Assembly: GCA_001600455.1 (NCBI GenBank)
Contig: BCKC01000004.1
Coordinates: 992,001 to 1,056,000 of the forward strand
Reading direction: 5' to 3'
Source of the DNA: Endocalyx cinctus
Lineage: Eukaryota > Ascomycota > Sordariomycetes > Amphisphaeriales > Apiosporaceae
Length of the DNA stretch: 64,000 nt
Shown here one piece after another: positions 33,767 to 45,671 of this stretch. The notes beneath the pieces are model-generated. The model worked only from the letters and a program-made list of their open reading frames with translations. It was not told the DNA's origin and did not search any database. Within the stretch, counting starts at the first letter, position 1. Each line of letters starts with the position of its first letter. The position numbers and the translations under genes were made by a program.

Positions 33767-35365
33767 ATGCCTTTTCCACCATCTAGGGTTGACGACTCGT
33801 CGGCTAGAAAGCCGACAATATCGAAGAAACATGAGATAGTCATCTTCAGCAGTACCGCCATCGCGTTGTATGGATACGACCAAGGCATGATGAGCTTGAT
33901 CAATACGAATCGGTCTTATCTCAGGACCATGCGTATCGCAGAAGATTCCCCCATAGTAGGCATCATTGTCTCCATTTACTACCTCGGTTGTACCGTCGGT
34001 GCCGTCATCGCTTCATATTGGGCCGATAAGAAAGGACGAAAACCTTCTATCTTCGCTTGTCTCGCTACGACCATAATAGGAAATCTTCTCATGTTTATCT
34101 CCGGCTTAAGCACCGGTGGTTCCGACCCGTGGGGTGGTGCCGCGATCGGTCTTATGATGGCCGGGCGCGTCATCTTGGGACTCGGCGTCGGCGGTATCGA
34201 CGCTACTATCCCCGTTTATTCTTCCGAGTTATCCAAGGACGGAGCCCGCGGTCGTGCCTTAGCCCAAGAATTCCAAATGAACATATTTGGCCTTCTAGCC
34301 GCTTTCGCCGTCAACCTCGGCGTCACCATCGCCCTGGGCAAAGATAATCAGTGGGCCTGGAGGATTCCTATCGTGGCTATGCAAGTCTTTCCCATCCTGC
34401 TCGTTTCCATTATTCACAGACTGCCGGAATCACCGAGGTGGCTGATCAGCCAAGACGAGAAAGACCACGCGAGAATGTCGTTGGTCGCTCTGCACGGCGA
34501 GGTCAAAGCCGAAGACATGCTCGACGAGCTGCACCGTGCGCAGCGTGAGGAGAGCGACGAAAATATCAGATATGTCGACATGATTATCCCAAACAGAAGT
34601 CAGTTCCATCCAACTATGCTTACGGTCATGGGTCAAATCAATCAAGCTTTAACTGGATACGGCGCCGTCTCTGTATATGGTCCTCAGATCTTCGAACTTC
34701 TCGGTTTCGGAGTACGAAACGCGGAATTTGTCACGCTTGGAAACTATATCAGTTATTTCTTGATGATGACGTTCGCTTGGACTACGATTGATGTCCTCGG
34801 TCGAAGGAAGTTAATGGTTTGGGGTTCCGTAGGGTTAGCTTCTTGCTTCGCCGTATTAACCGTTTTTGGTGGGTTATCGTTGGACGTAGAAAACATTTCT
34901 ACGTTGGCGGTTGAAATTCTAGGATCTGTTACTCTCTTCGTGGCGACCGCATTCTTCGGAATTTGCTGGTTGGCGACCGTGTGGCTGATACCTACCGAGA
35001 TATATCCCTCCGGGGCCCGCGCTCAGGGAAGCGCTATCAGCGTCATTATATGGGGGCTCGCCAACTTCACCATCACGCTCCTGACTCCTATCATGTTCAA
35101 CAACCTGAAATACTGGCTGTTCTTGGTCTTCGCCGCCACCAACGCCTTCGCCGGGTGGTGGACTTGGCGGTACTCGCCCGAGACCGGCGGCAGGAGCTTC
35201 GAGGAGAACCAGGAGTTCTTCCTGTCCGCGCGCGACGACGACAGCTGGGTGGTGAAGAAGGTGGATGCCGGCAAGTTTCTGCGCATGCCGCGAAAGGACG
35301 CCGCCGCGGAAGATGGAAAGGCCGGTCCCTCGGAAACCGATCCTTTACTTACCTCCGCAGACTAG
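33767..35365 (+). CDS. MFS sugar-porter-family transporter
   Basis: A single-exon 532-aa protein with twelve predicted membrane helices, belonging to the sugar porter branch of the major facilitator superfamily. Diagnostic motifs are GYDQGMMS in helix 1, DKKGRKPSI after helix 2, GRVILGLGVGGIDATIPVY in helices 4-5, LPESPRWLISQDE after helix 6, INQALTGYGAVSVYGP in helix 7, DVLGRRKLM in the 8-9 loop, LIPTEIYPSGARAQG after helix 10, and SPETGGRSFEE in the tail. It would import a sugar, polyol or quinate-like compound by proton symport at the plasma membrane; specificity cannot be read. The C-terminal 40 residues are polar and cytoplasmic. It lies between a lactonase and an aldo-keto reductase. 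Confidence 0.95.
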   Translation: MPFPPSRVDDSSARKPTISKKHEIVIFSSTAIALYGYDQGMMSLINTNRSYLRTMRIAEDSPIVGIIVSIYYLGCTVGAVIASYWADKKGRKPSIFACLATTIIGNLLMFISGLSTGGSDPWGGAAIGLMMAGRVILGLGVGGIDATIPVYSSELSKDGARGRALAQEFQMNIFGLLAAFAVNLGVTIALGKDNQWAWRIPIVAMQVFPILLVSIIHRLPESPRWLISQDEKDHARMSLVALHGEVKAEDMLDELHRAQREESDENIRYVDMIIPNRSQFHPTMLTVMGQINQALTGYGAVSVYGPQIFELLGFGVRNAEFVTLGNYISYFLMMTFAWTTIDVLGRRKLMVWGSVGLASCFAVLTVFGGLSLDVENISTLAVEILGSVTLFVATAFFGICWLATVWLIPTEIYPSGARAQGSAISVIIWGLANFTITLLTPIMFNNLKYWLFLVFAATNAFAGWWTWRYSPETGGRSFEENQEFFLSARDDDSWVVKKVDAGKFLRMPRKDAAAEDGKAGPSETDPLLTSAD

Positions 35366-36017
35366 ACGAAACATGTCTAGGGTAACTTGTGCTCAAATAA
35401 TACTTTCATGAATATGGAAAATAATGATATAGTATAGAGTAGACTTTTACGGAATTCATGATCATTTATTCGCATATCCTACCTTTACAAGTATGCGGTG
35501 GCTTGTCTTAGCTAGAAAAGCCCTGTTCAAGTTGATGCTTAACTCCACAACTCACTCCTGTACGTGAAAAGTCTCAACGCGGTCAAGGAAGTTCACTATT
35601 CGGAGTAAAATATTGTCAATTGATCAATCTTCGGAATTATATTTCCTATTTAAGGTTAAGGAGTTTGGTAGAGATTTTGTCCCGCTATTTGTCAAAGCGT
35701 GGGAGCTCAACTTCTAATTCATCATCTTCACGATTCCCAGAATAAGAATCTGCCGATTCGGAACTAGCTATATGAAGCAAACTTGCGGCAGTTAACCATT
35801 GCCACCAAATTCATAGTGATATGGAACGTAATTACGCAATAACTTGGAGTAGAAGTTTTTTTTTTTTTTTTTTCGTCGCTATCAATTGCCGTTGAACGCA
35901 CTTTTATCTAACTACTACTAGCTGGGCTTGCCTAACCCAACCGAATTTGATCTTTCAAACTATACCTATTCCTCAGAAAGGAACGAGAATAAACATGATT
36001 TCCGAATGGGAATACTT
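35366..36017. other. Convergent intergenic region
   Basis: No gene seen. A T tract of about 18 bases lies near 35857-35874. Confidence 0.5.
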
Positions 36018-37134
36018 TCAATGAAAATACTTTCTTTGTACAGGCTTGAAAATTTGCCACGCTTGATCAAAAGCCTGAACCAGCTCATCCGGGAGCGGAC
36101 CCTTGTTCAAATTCGTAAGGTTTTCTTCCAGCTGTTTCGCGCTACTCGCGCCGATGATAACGGCGTCTCCGTTCTCCGGTTTCATCAAGCTGTGATGGGA
36201 GGCCCAGCGAAGGGCAGCCTCCGACGTGGTCATGCCCAGTTTTTTGGCCACCGGACGCACCACGTCGAGCGCGTCAAACATCAAATCATTCCAGTATACG
36301 GCGCGGTACATACTCCCCTGCATCCTATTGGGGTCAAACCGGCTTCCTTCCTCGTGCTCCGCCGTCGAGCGCTCGTACTTATCTGTCAGGACGCCGCCGG
36401 CCAGGGGGTTATACGCGTAGAAGGAAAGTCCGTATTCGCGGAGGCAGGGGAATAGCTCGGGCTCGACCGCGCGCTGTAGGGCGTTATACATGCCTTGGTA
36501 CACGTCCGGCTTCTTCCAGCCGTTGCGGATGCAGATCTCGCATATCTGCGCAACTTCCCACGCGGCGTAGTTGCTGATACCGAAGCGACGAAAATACCCC
36601 TGCTTGTGTAGGTTGTTGACCTCGCGGAGGGTATCCTCGTAGGGTACATTGTGATCAGGGGCATGCAGATACCACATATCCACCTTTTCTGCCTTCAGGG
36701 CGTCAAGACTCTCCATAACGAAGCCCTTCAGCTCGTCCGGTTTATGGGAATATTTCCCCCAAGGCGTGGTTTTGGTGATGGACTTGACCTCTTTCGGTTG
36801 ATTCGAAGAATTACCCCACGGTACGAGTTTGGTGTCCATCACGAGACCGCGATCCTGCCATTTTACCTGTCCAAGGAACTCCTCGGAACTACCCCCGGCA
36901 TATACTCTCGCGGTATCCACTTCGTCATGTCCGAACTTTTGGAAGACATCAAGGATTTCGGTGCAGTCGTCTAATTCATGGACTCGTGCCTGCTCCGCGC
37001 CTGGCCGTTTGAATATTAATTACGTCTTCGTGAGACCTAGCAAAATATAAGGGAGATGCATTCCACTTACCTTTTTTCCCAAAAGTCATCGCTCCGAACA
37101 CGATTTTCATCTTGGAATCAGATGAATTCGACAT
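36018..37134 (-). CDS. Aldo-keto reductase, AKR7 (aflatoxin-aldehyde-reductase-like)
   Basis: Two exons, 37134-37071 and 37000-36018 (70-bp intron, GTAAGT...GCCAG), encode 348 aa. It is an NADPH-dependent (alpha/beta)8 reductase of aldehydes and ketones. The catalytic tetrad is visible: Asp50 and Tyr55 (EVDTARVYAGG), Lys79 (VMDTKLVPW) and His134 (MWYLHAPDHNVP). GYFRRFGISNYAAWEV, VYQGMYNALQRAVE, YGLSFYAYNPLAGGVLTDKY and the NADPH-clamp region VIIGASSAKQLEENL are family hallmarks and closest in style to AKR7 enzymes that detoxify dialdehydes. It is cytosolic, with no signal peptide. Its place beside the transporter, lactonase and oxidases fits a catabolic or biosynthetic redox module. Confidence 0.94.
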
Positions 37135-38233
37135 TTTGGATGGTTTTTTTTTCCCACTGCGAAGATATAGCCTGTTTTACCAAAATAATTCAACGGTGGG
37201 ATGCACTTCAATGTATGATTCGCAGCGTGGGGTGTGAATAACTGTAATGGATAGTATTTGAGTTGGTAAATATCGATATCTTTCAATACGAGGAGCGGTT
37301 CCCCCTTATATACAACTATCTTTGGTGTTGCTATCATGAACCGGAAGGGGAAAATCCGGAGGCTTTTGGCTATGTCCGACTTTAATACCGGATCTATAAT
37401 GAAGGTACTACATCTTGTACGAGTTCGGAGTTCCGGAGAGAAGGGTGGAGGTTAACGGCATTTAGTTGAATACGGGGTTAATTTTTATACCCGTATGCGA
37501 CTATGACGTATAGTATGCTACTGTAAATGATACGTCAAGTAACGGACGGCTGCGTTGATATAACTGTTTCACCATACGGTCAAGTACTACTCTGTATTGT
37601 AACTTGTTATACGGAGTACATATTCATTCAACTTTCCTGTCAGTAGAATGTTCAAGCCGATATATACCCGCCAGTTCATTATCTAATCTGACAGTAATTA
37701 TTCCCGAGGTCTGTCCGTAGGCAGGTAGGTAGTCAATTAGATAAGCGGAAGCCACACTTAGCCACATCACCAGCCTTAAGCTAGCAAATGTGATACACGA
37801 TAACTGGCCAGCTGGCCTGCACACCAGCCATACTTACCTAGCAGTAGATACTTTTTACATCATCAATTCTATCACTTTTTCCACCACATCAGAACTGTCG
37901 TATAGATTTCACCCAACAGATTTCATTGCAATTAGTGAGCGAATAGTGTTATCACTTTAATCTACTTAGTTATTCTATGGTCAGATGTGGCCAAAAAAGA
38001 TTGATACAATCGTAATTAGGTATATAGATTTATCTTCGACGGCTATTACCGGAGGCTATGGGATATCAAGATGTACGTAATTAATTAAACATATCCATGT
38101 TTGCACCTTGATTTTATTTGAACGAACCCCTTCTGGTTGCTCACTGAGGGTAGTCCAATAGATCTCCACCCCCGTCCCCTTTCTTAAGTTCCTGTCAGGT
38201 GAGATACAACGTCATAAAACATATGTCACGTCT
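37135..38233. other. Intergenic region
   Basis: No supported gene. It contains a TACGGAGTAC motif at about 37610-37619 and a CAGGTAGGTAG run near 37720. Confidence 0.5.
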
Positions 38234-39342
38234 TTAAGCACCGGTCCATACAGCTGGGCCAGGGCAAGTGTAAGAGGTAAGACCACCTTGGTAGATATCA
38301 ACCATCACACCGGGGTCTGCCTGAGTGGCGTAGCCCGGGATCGAAGTGAGGTATTCACCGCTTGGAGTAGCACTTCCGGAACCGGTCACCGAGATTTGAG
38401 CACACTCGGGGTAGAACTGATGAGAGATTAGGAGTTAATTATCATTACGCGTAATTAGTGGAAGTAAGGAAAAGATCGAGAACACGTCACGAGACATTCT
38501 CTAGAGGGGAAGCTAATTGACTTTCGGTACTAACCTGGGGAGTGTTTGCTTGGTGGAGAGCGAGAAGCTCGTGTCGGATGAGGTAGTCGCCAGGCTTGAG
38601 AGACGCCGGAATCTTGCTAGACCACTTCAAGTTCTTGTATACCATCGCCGTGCCCCATTGGTTGCTGTTGAGGTTGTCACCCCACGCGCCCATCTCATCA
38701 ATCTTGAACCACTTCTTCTGTTTTCCATCGCAAGACGAGAAACCGCTTTCGCAAGGGTACACTATGGAACGTCAAGTTAGTAGCTAGACTCTGATTACTC
38801 GGGAAGTGTTCGGTGGGAATACGCATGTCGATAAAGCGTCTCCGATGAATTGATTGAGCTCTACTGTATTTCCGGGTGAAAAAGATTGGGAACAAAAAAT
38901 GGAGGTAGCTTACTCCATACCATCACCGGTCCCTGCTCGTGAGTCCACTGCTTCCAGATGGCAGTGATGTTCTCACCGGCGGCGATCGTGGCGGATAGCG
39001 GGGCGGAGGTGCCGCCGTTGCAAGTCATCTTTGCATCGGTAACAGTCTATGTGGCCATAGTCGTCAGCGCTATCGGGTAAGGGGAAGAAATGTACCGTTA
39101 GGGGACGAGATGGATGTAAAAAGGAACCTTTTCACCACATCGTAAATCAAAGGTAAACAGTGAGTATTACTAACCATGATGGGGTTGTAGTCCGGCCATT
39201 GTCGCTGGATGATTTGAGCTCCGGCTTGCGGCGAAAATCCTTCGTAACCGGCGTAAGTCTTGCCGCCCATCTCATAGCTAGTCACGGCACCGTGAGCCGC
39301 GACGAGGGCAGGTGCGAGGATAAGAGGGAGAGTGAACAACAT
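38234..39342 (-). CDS. AA9 lytic polysaccharide monooxygenase
   Basis: Four exons, 39342-39175, 39046-38914, 38761-38535 and 38416-38234, give 236 aa; all junctions are in phase. Residues 1-16 are a signal peptide, leaving His17 as the mature N-terminus (LVAAHGAVTSYE), which is the first half of the copper histidine brace. The second brace histidine is His92 in QWTHEQGPVMVW. The axial Tyr is Tyr178 in FYPECAQISVTG, and RHELLALH carries the second-sphere residues. Conserved cysteines occur in MTCNGG and YPECAQ. There is no cellulose-binding module or linker. AA9 enzymes oxidatively cleave cellulose or hemicellulose outside the cell using copper and H2O2 or O2. The ATG at 39342 is chosen because it starts the signal peptide directly. 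Confidence 0.95.
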
Positions 39343-40561
39343 CTTGATCAACGTATGGGAGCCTGATACTTGGGATAAGCTGATGAATAGTCCTGCTGAG
39401 CGATCGTCTTGGCAGTCGAGAGGGAAACCGTGGGATTTATGTGAATCCTAGTCTCGAGAACTAAAGAAGGAAGAAGTGACCTCCCAGCATCATTATATAT
39501 CCAAGCTGGGCAAGCTTGAGGATCCACATCTTATAATTTAATCATGCACTGCCGCACGCTCTCATATAAACGCAGAGTTCCCATGTCCCGTCCGAACCGC
39601 AGCAACTTCAATATCAAAATATGAAGGTAAAACCGGGTTCATAATCATGGAACCAATTATTGATCAATCATAATACAATATATAGGATTAAGCGCCAGCT
39701 CAAAATGAAAGGCAAATAGATGATAGAAGCTGAAAGAATTCGGCATACGGACCGAACCTTTCCTCGAGCGTGTTTAGTATCCCCTGGCTTCGATAGATCG
39801 ATCGCGCTCAGGGCGACTCAAGGCCGAATTCATGCCGCTGACGCTCCTTATAAATGAATTCGAAGATATTTCCTCTCCTTTCTCGCCATCTGATTGGATC
39901 TAACGTATAGTACGTCGATTACTTCGTGACCACTTCCCCACAGATTCCTGTCTTCGGTAATATGGAGTCCGGGGAAAGACCGCATTACCGCACCCGACTA
40001 AGACATGTTAACTGCAGAAACTACCTGAAATAAACCAACCACGCGCACTTGTTAACATATCGGACCGCCAAGCCTGGGGAATCATGTTGTCATAGGTCAT
40101 GCATCTACAGCCAGCCGTTTAGGCTATATTGGCTGAATTTAACGGACGCAGGGATTCCTGAGATAATAAAAGATTCACGGATAGGACTGAGTGTACCTCT
40201 TCAATCACCTGGTTACCTAATTCAATACTGTCTTACAGACATTCATGGCTCGTTCAATGGCAAGTTTAGTTAGCCCGCTGTACAATGTACACACAAATAC
40301 ACACATACTTATTCTGAACCGATTGAGAGAAATTCGGGAAAACAAAATTTATAGCTACTGAAAGTATAGAGTTACTAATAACGGAATCTCGTATTTTTAT
40401 CGCCAGCTCTCATTTTCCAGCCTCTGTACTCCATATAAATCGCTGAAGCTGTTGCCGCTGATACCAATACACTATAATACCGACCTGTCATATTCGCTCT
40501 ACTTGGACTGACAACTCAGATGGATTTGTACCCATTTAACCTATATAGTCATGCTCTCGGT
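39343..40561. other. Intergenic region
   Basis: No supported gene; the promoter of the AA9 gene is expected in the first part. Confidence 0.5.
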
Positions 40562-42277
40562 TTATTCGTCTGAATATTCATTTGAATATTCATCTGAATC
40601 TTCATCTGGTTCCAGATCGATTAAGTAAACCTCCCTGTCTTCTGCGGAAATTTCGTACGAATTGTTCTGCAGATACATTCCCTGCAGATTCGGAAGTTCG
40701 GCGGCGTACTTACTAGCCGCTTCTAGAAGCTTTCTCGCCACTTCTCGGTTCCCAAAACGGCCGCGGCCGGATTGCAAATCTCGATCACTTAGTCTTCTAT
40801 ATCCGAAACAATCAGGTTCATTTGGTCGACTCCCTAGCCTTCCAACCATGAAGAAATACGCCGAACGCAAATGGTTGCCCGTAGACGCCATGTTATGGTC
40901 GTGCTTTACGTCGATGAATAGAACTCGCAAGTTTTGTAGTTCTCGAATGCTTTGGCGTAAGAAATCATGGTCCAGTAGTCGCACTTTGAGGCAATTACCA
41001 AGATCATTCCGATAATAATGATGACATGGATAGATAATGACAAGACTGAGATGCTCTAGTGATTCCATACTTCTAATCACCTTGTAAGCATCCCATGTAA
41101 GAAACATGAAATCCCAGGCCTTGCCCGATTTATATATCTCGCCTTCGTGATTCAATTCCAATTGTAGCTGAGTTAATTTGAAGAATTTCGTATCCAACAG
41201 AATCGGCATAATAACTTTTAAAACGATACCGTGTAGCCCTGTTTCGATTAAAGCAAGACTCTGAATGTAGCTATGGTCCTTGATGAATTTCCCAAGCCGC
41301 GTTGCGTCCTCCGTAGTCAAGCCGTGGTCGGTGAATGAGAAGCTTTCTAAGTTTCGAAACTCATTTGGGGCGCACAAACTGTTCAGAAGGATGTTACTTT
41401 TATGATCAGACGCGAGTGAGAGGTGAGTGAGACTAGGGGCTTCGAATAGAGCTGCATATGTGTTTGCTTCGAATGGCACAAACTGCAGATCAAGATATTT
41501 CAGTTTAGGGAAAGCGAAGGTGTTATTACCGAAGGATAATGGTATGTCTTGATAGAGCGTATCCGTACCATGGGGCTTCTGCGAATTATATAGGTGTACA
41601 GACTCGAGAGTCGAAGCGCACGACTCGAAAATGGGGCTTAAGGATTCGGGAGGCATCATCCACTCAGAATTAATAGGCACTTCAAGAACCAGATGGCGCA
41701 ATGGTGATAAGAACGGCGAGAGTGGAGGATTTGCCGTAGGGGCTGTAAATTCGATGAACCCCAAGAATTCTACATTGAACGCGTTTGATTGCGACATGAT
41801 TTGGTATATATCATCACCGTCCTGAAAAAGGTTGGATGATACTACCGCCTTTAAATTAGGCATGACTTTAACCATTACATACGCTAGTTTTTTGTACCAA
41901 GCGCCGATGACGTCCAAAGCACAATCCTTTTGTCGTGGTACAGTAACTTTTCGTATACAAGGCCCGATGGGTGCTGGGGAGAAATCATCAAATCCAGGAG
42001 CTTCGGCCTCCCTGGCTTCATAAAGCAAGTGGTCGATCAAAGACCTGGATCGGACTCCGAAGTCTACCGTGATGTTGACAAACTGTACTGAACGAGCCAG
42101 TACTCTACAATCTCGGCTGGTCAAAGCCAGGTTTTTTAGAGCTAATTTACTGTCGGCTAAGTTATCCACCATTTGGCTGAGAATTTCGCCAGGAATTCGA
42201 AATAAGGGACTATTAGACCGTACTCTCACGGTTTCGCCTTTAACTCGATCAAACTATATCGAATTGGAAGGGTTCAT
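40562..42277 (-). pseudogene. F-box/LRR-like protein gene with an in-frame stop at codon 8
   Basis: A long frame (about 555 codons without an ATG start) begins with an F-box, LFRIPGEILSQMVDNLADSKLALKNLALTSR in style, and continues with leucine-rich-repeat-like segments (FPKLKYLDLQFVPF, APSLTHLSLASDH, FRNLESFSFTD, LEHLSLVII, LQNLRVLFIDVK). Such proteins recruit substrates to SCF ubiquitin ligases. The only upstream in-frame ATG (42277) is followed by seven codons and then TAG (42256-42254), after which the frame stays open through the F-box. The next ATG lies inside the F-box helix. So the gene either carries a nonsense mutation, uses a non-AUG start (GTG at 42229), or has a base error. The C-terminus ends in an acidic repeat (DEYSNEYSDE) encoded by imperfect 12-bp units. 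Confidence 0.8.
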
Positions 42278-43499
42278 CTCTCGATTTATGTGAGCCACGG
42301 AGGTCCTTAAGTCTGGGGCCGTGTAGACCCTATAGCAGGTACGATCAAACTTCATGGTTGTTTTCCCAAGTAAAGCGGTGGAATCTTGTTGATTTCGTGA
42401 TCCAGTCAAAAATAGAAAATATAAATGTTTTGATTATGATCCAAAGTAATAACCAATAGGAAGGGCAAAACTTGATTGATACGGCTTGAATGCTGAATGT
42501 TTGATAAGGAGAGGAGAGATGGAAAGTTGCAAGGCTCTATTTCTCGAGGGTATAATCGTCGCTTAACAAATTTTCGCCAAACAATTTACATAAGATAATT
42601 TGATCAAAAACTTAGTGATGCTTCGCAACAAATCGAAAATATATCTTCAAAGTTATTAACGACTGTATTTGACGTATATGAGGGGGTAATTAGTGCATGG
42701 ATACTCTGATTTTTACAGTATCTATCCTGTAATAATAATACGATAATTTGGGATTAAACACCCAAGTAACTCTAATCTGAAGAACGGTGAACGAATTAGT
42801 AGGTTGTTGATAATACATTCCTCCAGTAAATGATATTAACTGAAAGTGCCGATGAAGTACAAGACTTGACACACAGCTTCCACAAGAGACGGGTGAAAAA
42901 GAAAAGAAGGATTGAAGGATATTAGTGAAAGAGAGTTGCACTCGAGAATATTAGGCATCTTGCTCTTACTATAGAATTTGACCCCAGGCTTCATGGAGAC
43001 CATTTAAAGTTATTCGTATTGAATCATTTATCGCTCTCGTAGAGAAACCGCGAAAAGGAGAACAGCATGAAGCAGGAAAAAAAGGGGGGCATAGATTTAT
43101 ATCAAAACATCCACAAAAGGAAACACCATTAAATAAAAAGAATTCAGAGAGTCTCTGAGTGCGTAATGCCATTATATATATGAATCCAAGCGATTATCTT
43201 GACGGGAAATAATCATCTTTTAATAATTACGAATAATAAGAGTGCAGTAATTAATTAAGATTTAATTGCTGCAGGCATGCGGAAATGTGAAAACTCTACG
43301 AACGGACAGGCCCATATAATTTATTCACGGAAATATATAATACTGCGACATTGGTAGTCCTACAGTATTGGTATTAAATCAGTAAACATTGATCAATATA
43401 ATTGAAAATCTTCAGAGTGGGTTAGCACATCTTCAGTGTATATTCTCATTCATATCCTGTCCTGTCCTTCAAGTTTTCGCCCGCATTCTATTAAACCAT
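42278..43499. other. Intergenic region
   Basis: Very AT-rich; no gene seen. Confidence 0.5.
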
Positions 43500-45671
43500 T
43501 CAAGAAGAATATAATGAATACCCTAAACTATCGTAATCCGTTTCTTCCATCTTTTTTGACCTTTTCCTTATCCCAACGGCACGACCAAGTATGTCTACGT
43601 CCAGCCCAACCAGTACCTCAGATTGCTGTCCGCGCCTTACCAATGCTTCCGGTCTCTTTGTCGTCGTCACCGCAACGTCGTCCAATACGTTGGCCAATTC
43701 ACCATAGTAAGCTTGTGTATATATTAGCCAAGGATCATTTAGTCTTGAAAACTTCGTCTGCCTATAAAAGCAGACTAGCACGACATAAACCAGCACCAGA
43801 TGAACTAGGACGAGACTGATAACCAAAGAAAGCCCGCGCCATTGCAAAGGAATCAAGACAGATTTCCAAGTGATATTTGTAGAGTTATCAAACACGTTGT
43901 AAAACGGCAGGTTGTCATAGTAGTAGGCCTGGTAGATTAACGTCCAGAACGCCTGTAGCGCCTTAGCTGGTTGATTCCTAGCTGTTAGGCTGTCTAGAAT
44001 AATGTGAGTGTAGACGGGATGGAGGTATGTTAACCTGAGGTCGCTGCTGTCTTCCCCGTTACAGTATTGGCAGAGTCGGTACGTCATCTTTCCCTCCTGA
44101 TAGTATGGACCCAGTGGATTCCCCGCAAGCGGAGAAGCAATCGGAATCGCGCCAATGGACAGCGGTCCAGATTCAATATCAATACTGTTATCAAGTGCCA
44201 AAACACTGCGATCTACCAGAGGCTCCGTTCCATTCGATGCACCGAGCCACTGAAGGAGATTTGCAGTGTCTAAAGCTTTTGTTAAGTTGTCGGCAACCAA
44301 CGTCTCCTCGAAAAATGGTTTTTGCGATTGAATGTTGACAAACTGATGCTGCGGATCGAGGACAGTTGAGCATATACTAATCCACCAGTAACTAGAAATA
44401 TCGTGACTGCTCTGTAATTCGTGGTATTGTAGGATAGTCCAAGCCTCTTGCCCTGATACATCGAGCTCCGAAATATTATTCACCACATACCAATCACGTA
44501 GTATGCTGTCCTGCTGCGATGTTTTCCCAAAGTCAACCAGCTTCACGATAGCGAAAGAACGAAATCCGCTTAAAAACGAGCACATGTACGTCGTTCCTCG
44601 CAAATCGGATTCTCCGTCTTGAAGAAAGTCGATCGCTATCAAACAACTAAAGTTCACGTTAATCGGATTCGACTGGTTTCTGTTGAGAAGAGTATAGGTC
44701 TCATCTGCGAAATTAGATTCGAAAAAGCGACCTCGCGGCGAATCGATTTCGCTCATCTGTTTTTGAATGGAGGTAGCATCCATGCTTACATTTAATTGCA
44801 GCACAGATTCGGACAGCTTTAGTGCTTGAAACTCTCTTATCTGAGGTCTTATGCACACTGTCGACGTATCTAACAAAGTCGTGTAACCGGTGAAATTTCT
44901 TAGAGCTTGCCGGTCTGACTGGGAACTCATCGGTAAAAAGGCGCGCAAAGAAGTTCCAGTATAGTCAATGGAGTCACTTCTGTGAGTTCCTGCGTTCATT
45001 TCGGCAAATAAAGGGTACGAGACAGGCGGTGCGGCGCCATAATTGATGATATTATTGTCCACAATGCGCTCATCGAATGTCAGGCCGTCAAAGCCCACGG
45101 GAATGGTGACTGTAGAATTTGCGGTCCATACATTTCCGAGCCCGAAATCTGACAGGAGGGCGGTAGATGTGAACTGGGTCACATATGAAATTGTGCTCAG
45201 CAACAACACGAGTATAAATAACATATAAGATGAAGTTTTTTTGGATCTCAGCAAAATCTTGAAGAAGAGCGTTAGAAGGTCTATAGAAGCTGAGTTGTTG
45301 CTTCGCTGGATCATGAGAATTGGAATATCCGCAGTAACGGCATAGAAATTTTCCAGTGTAATGGAGGCAATCATAGATAATGCGAGGGCCGTCTGGAAAG
45401 AGATTCCAAGCCGAATAGTGAGCGATAACAGCGATATGGTAACAGGTAATCTGTTACTAATTATCCAATCTCGCAGTGTATCGTTCCGTGGTTGTGTAGG
45501 GGTTGACCAGAATGCTGCAAGAACGCCAATTGAAGTAATGATAAATGGAAGGGGTAAAGTAAGCGTAATTATGCCCCATCTTCCAAGTCTTTCGCGAATC
45601 GATGAAACGAATGGAGCTTCACTTGGACTTAAATCTTCATAAACCGCTGAATCGTGCACGCTGGAATTGGC
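43500..45671 (-). CDS. Large multi-pass fungal membrane protein (or C-terminal part of the gene upstream)
   Basis: An open frame of about 724 codons with no ATG near its beginning. Hydrophobic helices occur near the N-terminus (WGIITLTLPLPFIITSIGVL; SLLSLTIRLGISFQTALALS; YMLFILVLLLSTISYVT), followed by a long extracellular-like domain with many N-glycosylation sites and cysteines (VCIRPQI, NFSCLIAI, ICSTVL, CQYCNGEDSSD), then a C-terminal helix (LVISLVLVHLVLVYVVLVCFY) and a cytoplasmic tail. I recognise it only as an uncharacterised fungal membrane-protein type. It lies directly behind the next gene in the same frame, separated by a single TAA, so both may be one gene of about 930-955 aa. A 60-bp intron (GTTATA...TTCCAG, 45720-45661 approximately) would remove the stop and keep the frame. 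Confidence 0.7.
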   Translation of the reverse strand, partial: ANSSVHDSAVYEDLSPSEAPFVSSIRERLGRWGIITLTLPLPFIITSIGVLAAFWSTPTQPRNDTLRDWIISNRLPVTISLLSLTIRLGISFQTALALSMIASITLENFYAVTADIPILMIQRSNNSASIDLLTLFFKILLRSKKTSSYMLFILVLLLSTISYVTQFTSTALLSDFGLGNVWTANSTVTIPVGFDGLTFDERIVDNNIINYGAAPPVSYPLFAEMNAGTHRSDSIDYTGTSLRAFLPMSSQSDRQALRNFTGYTTLLDTSTVCIRPQIREFQALKLSESVLQLNVSMDATSIQKQMSEIDSPRGRFFESNFADETYTLLNRNQSNPINVNFSCLIAIDFLQDGESDLRGTTYMCSFLSGFRSFAIVKLVDFGKTSQQDSILRDWYVVNNISELDVSGQEAWTILQYHELQSSHDISSYWWISICSTVLDPQHQFVNIQSQKPFFEETLVADNLTKALDTANLLQWLGASNGTEPLVDRSVLALDNSIDIESGPLSIGAIPIASPLAGNPLGPYYQEGKMTYRLCQYCNGEDSSDLRLTYLHPVYTHIILDSLTARNQPAKALQAFWTLIYQAYYYDNLPFYNVFDNSTNITWKSVLIPLQWRGLSLVISLVLVHLVLVYVVLVCFYRQTKFSRLNDPWLIYTQAYYGELANVLDDVAVTTTKRPEALVRRGQQSEVLVGLDVDILGRAVGIRKRSKKMEETDYDSLGYSLYSS

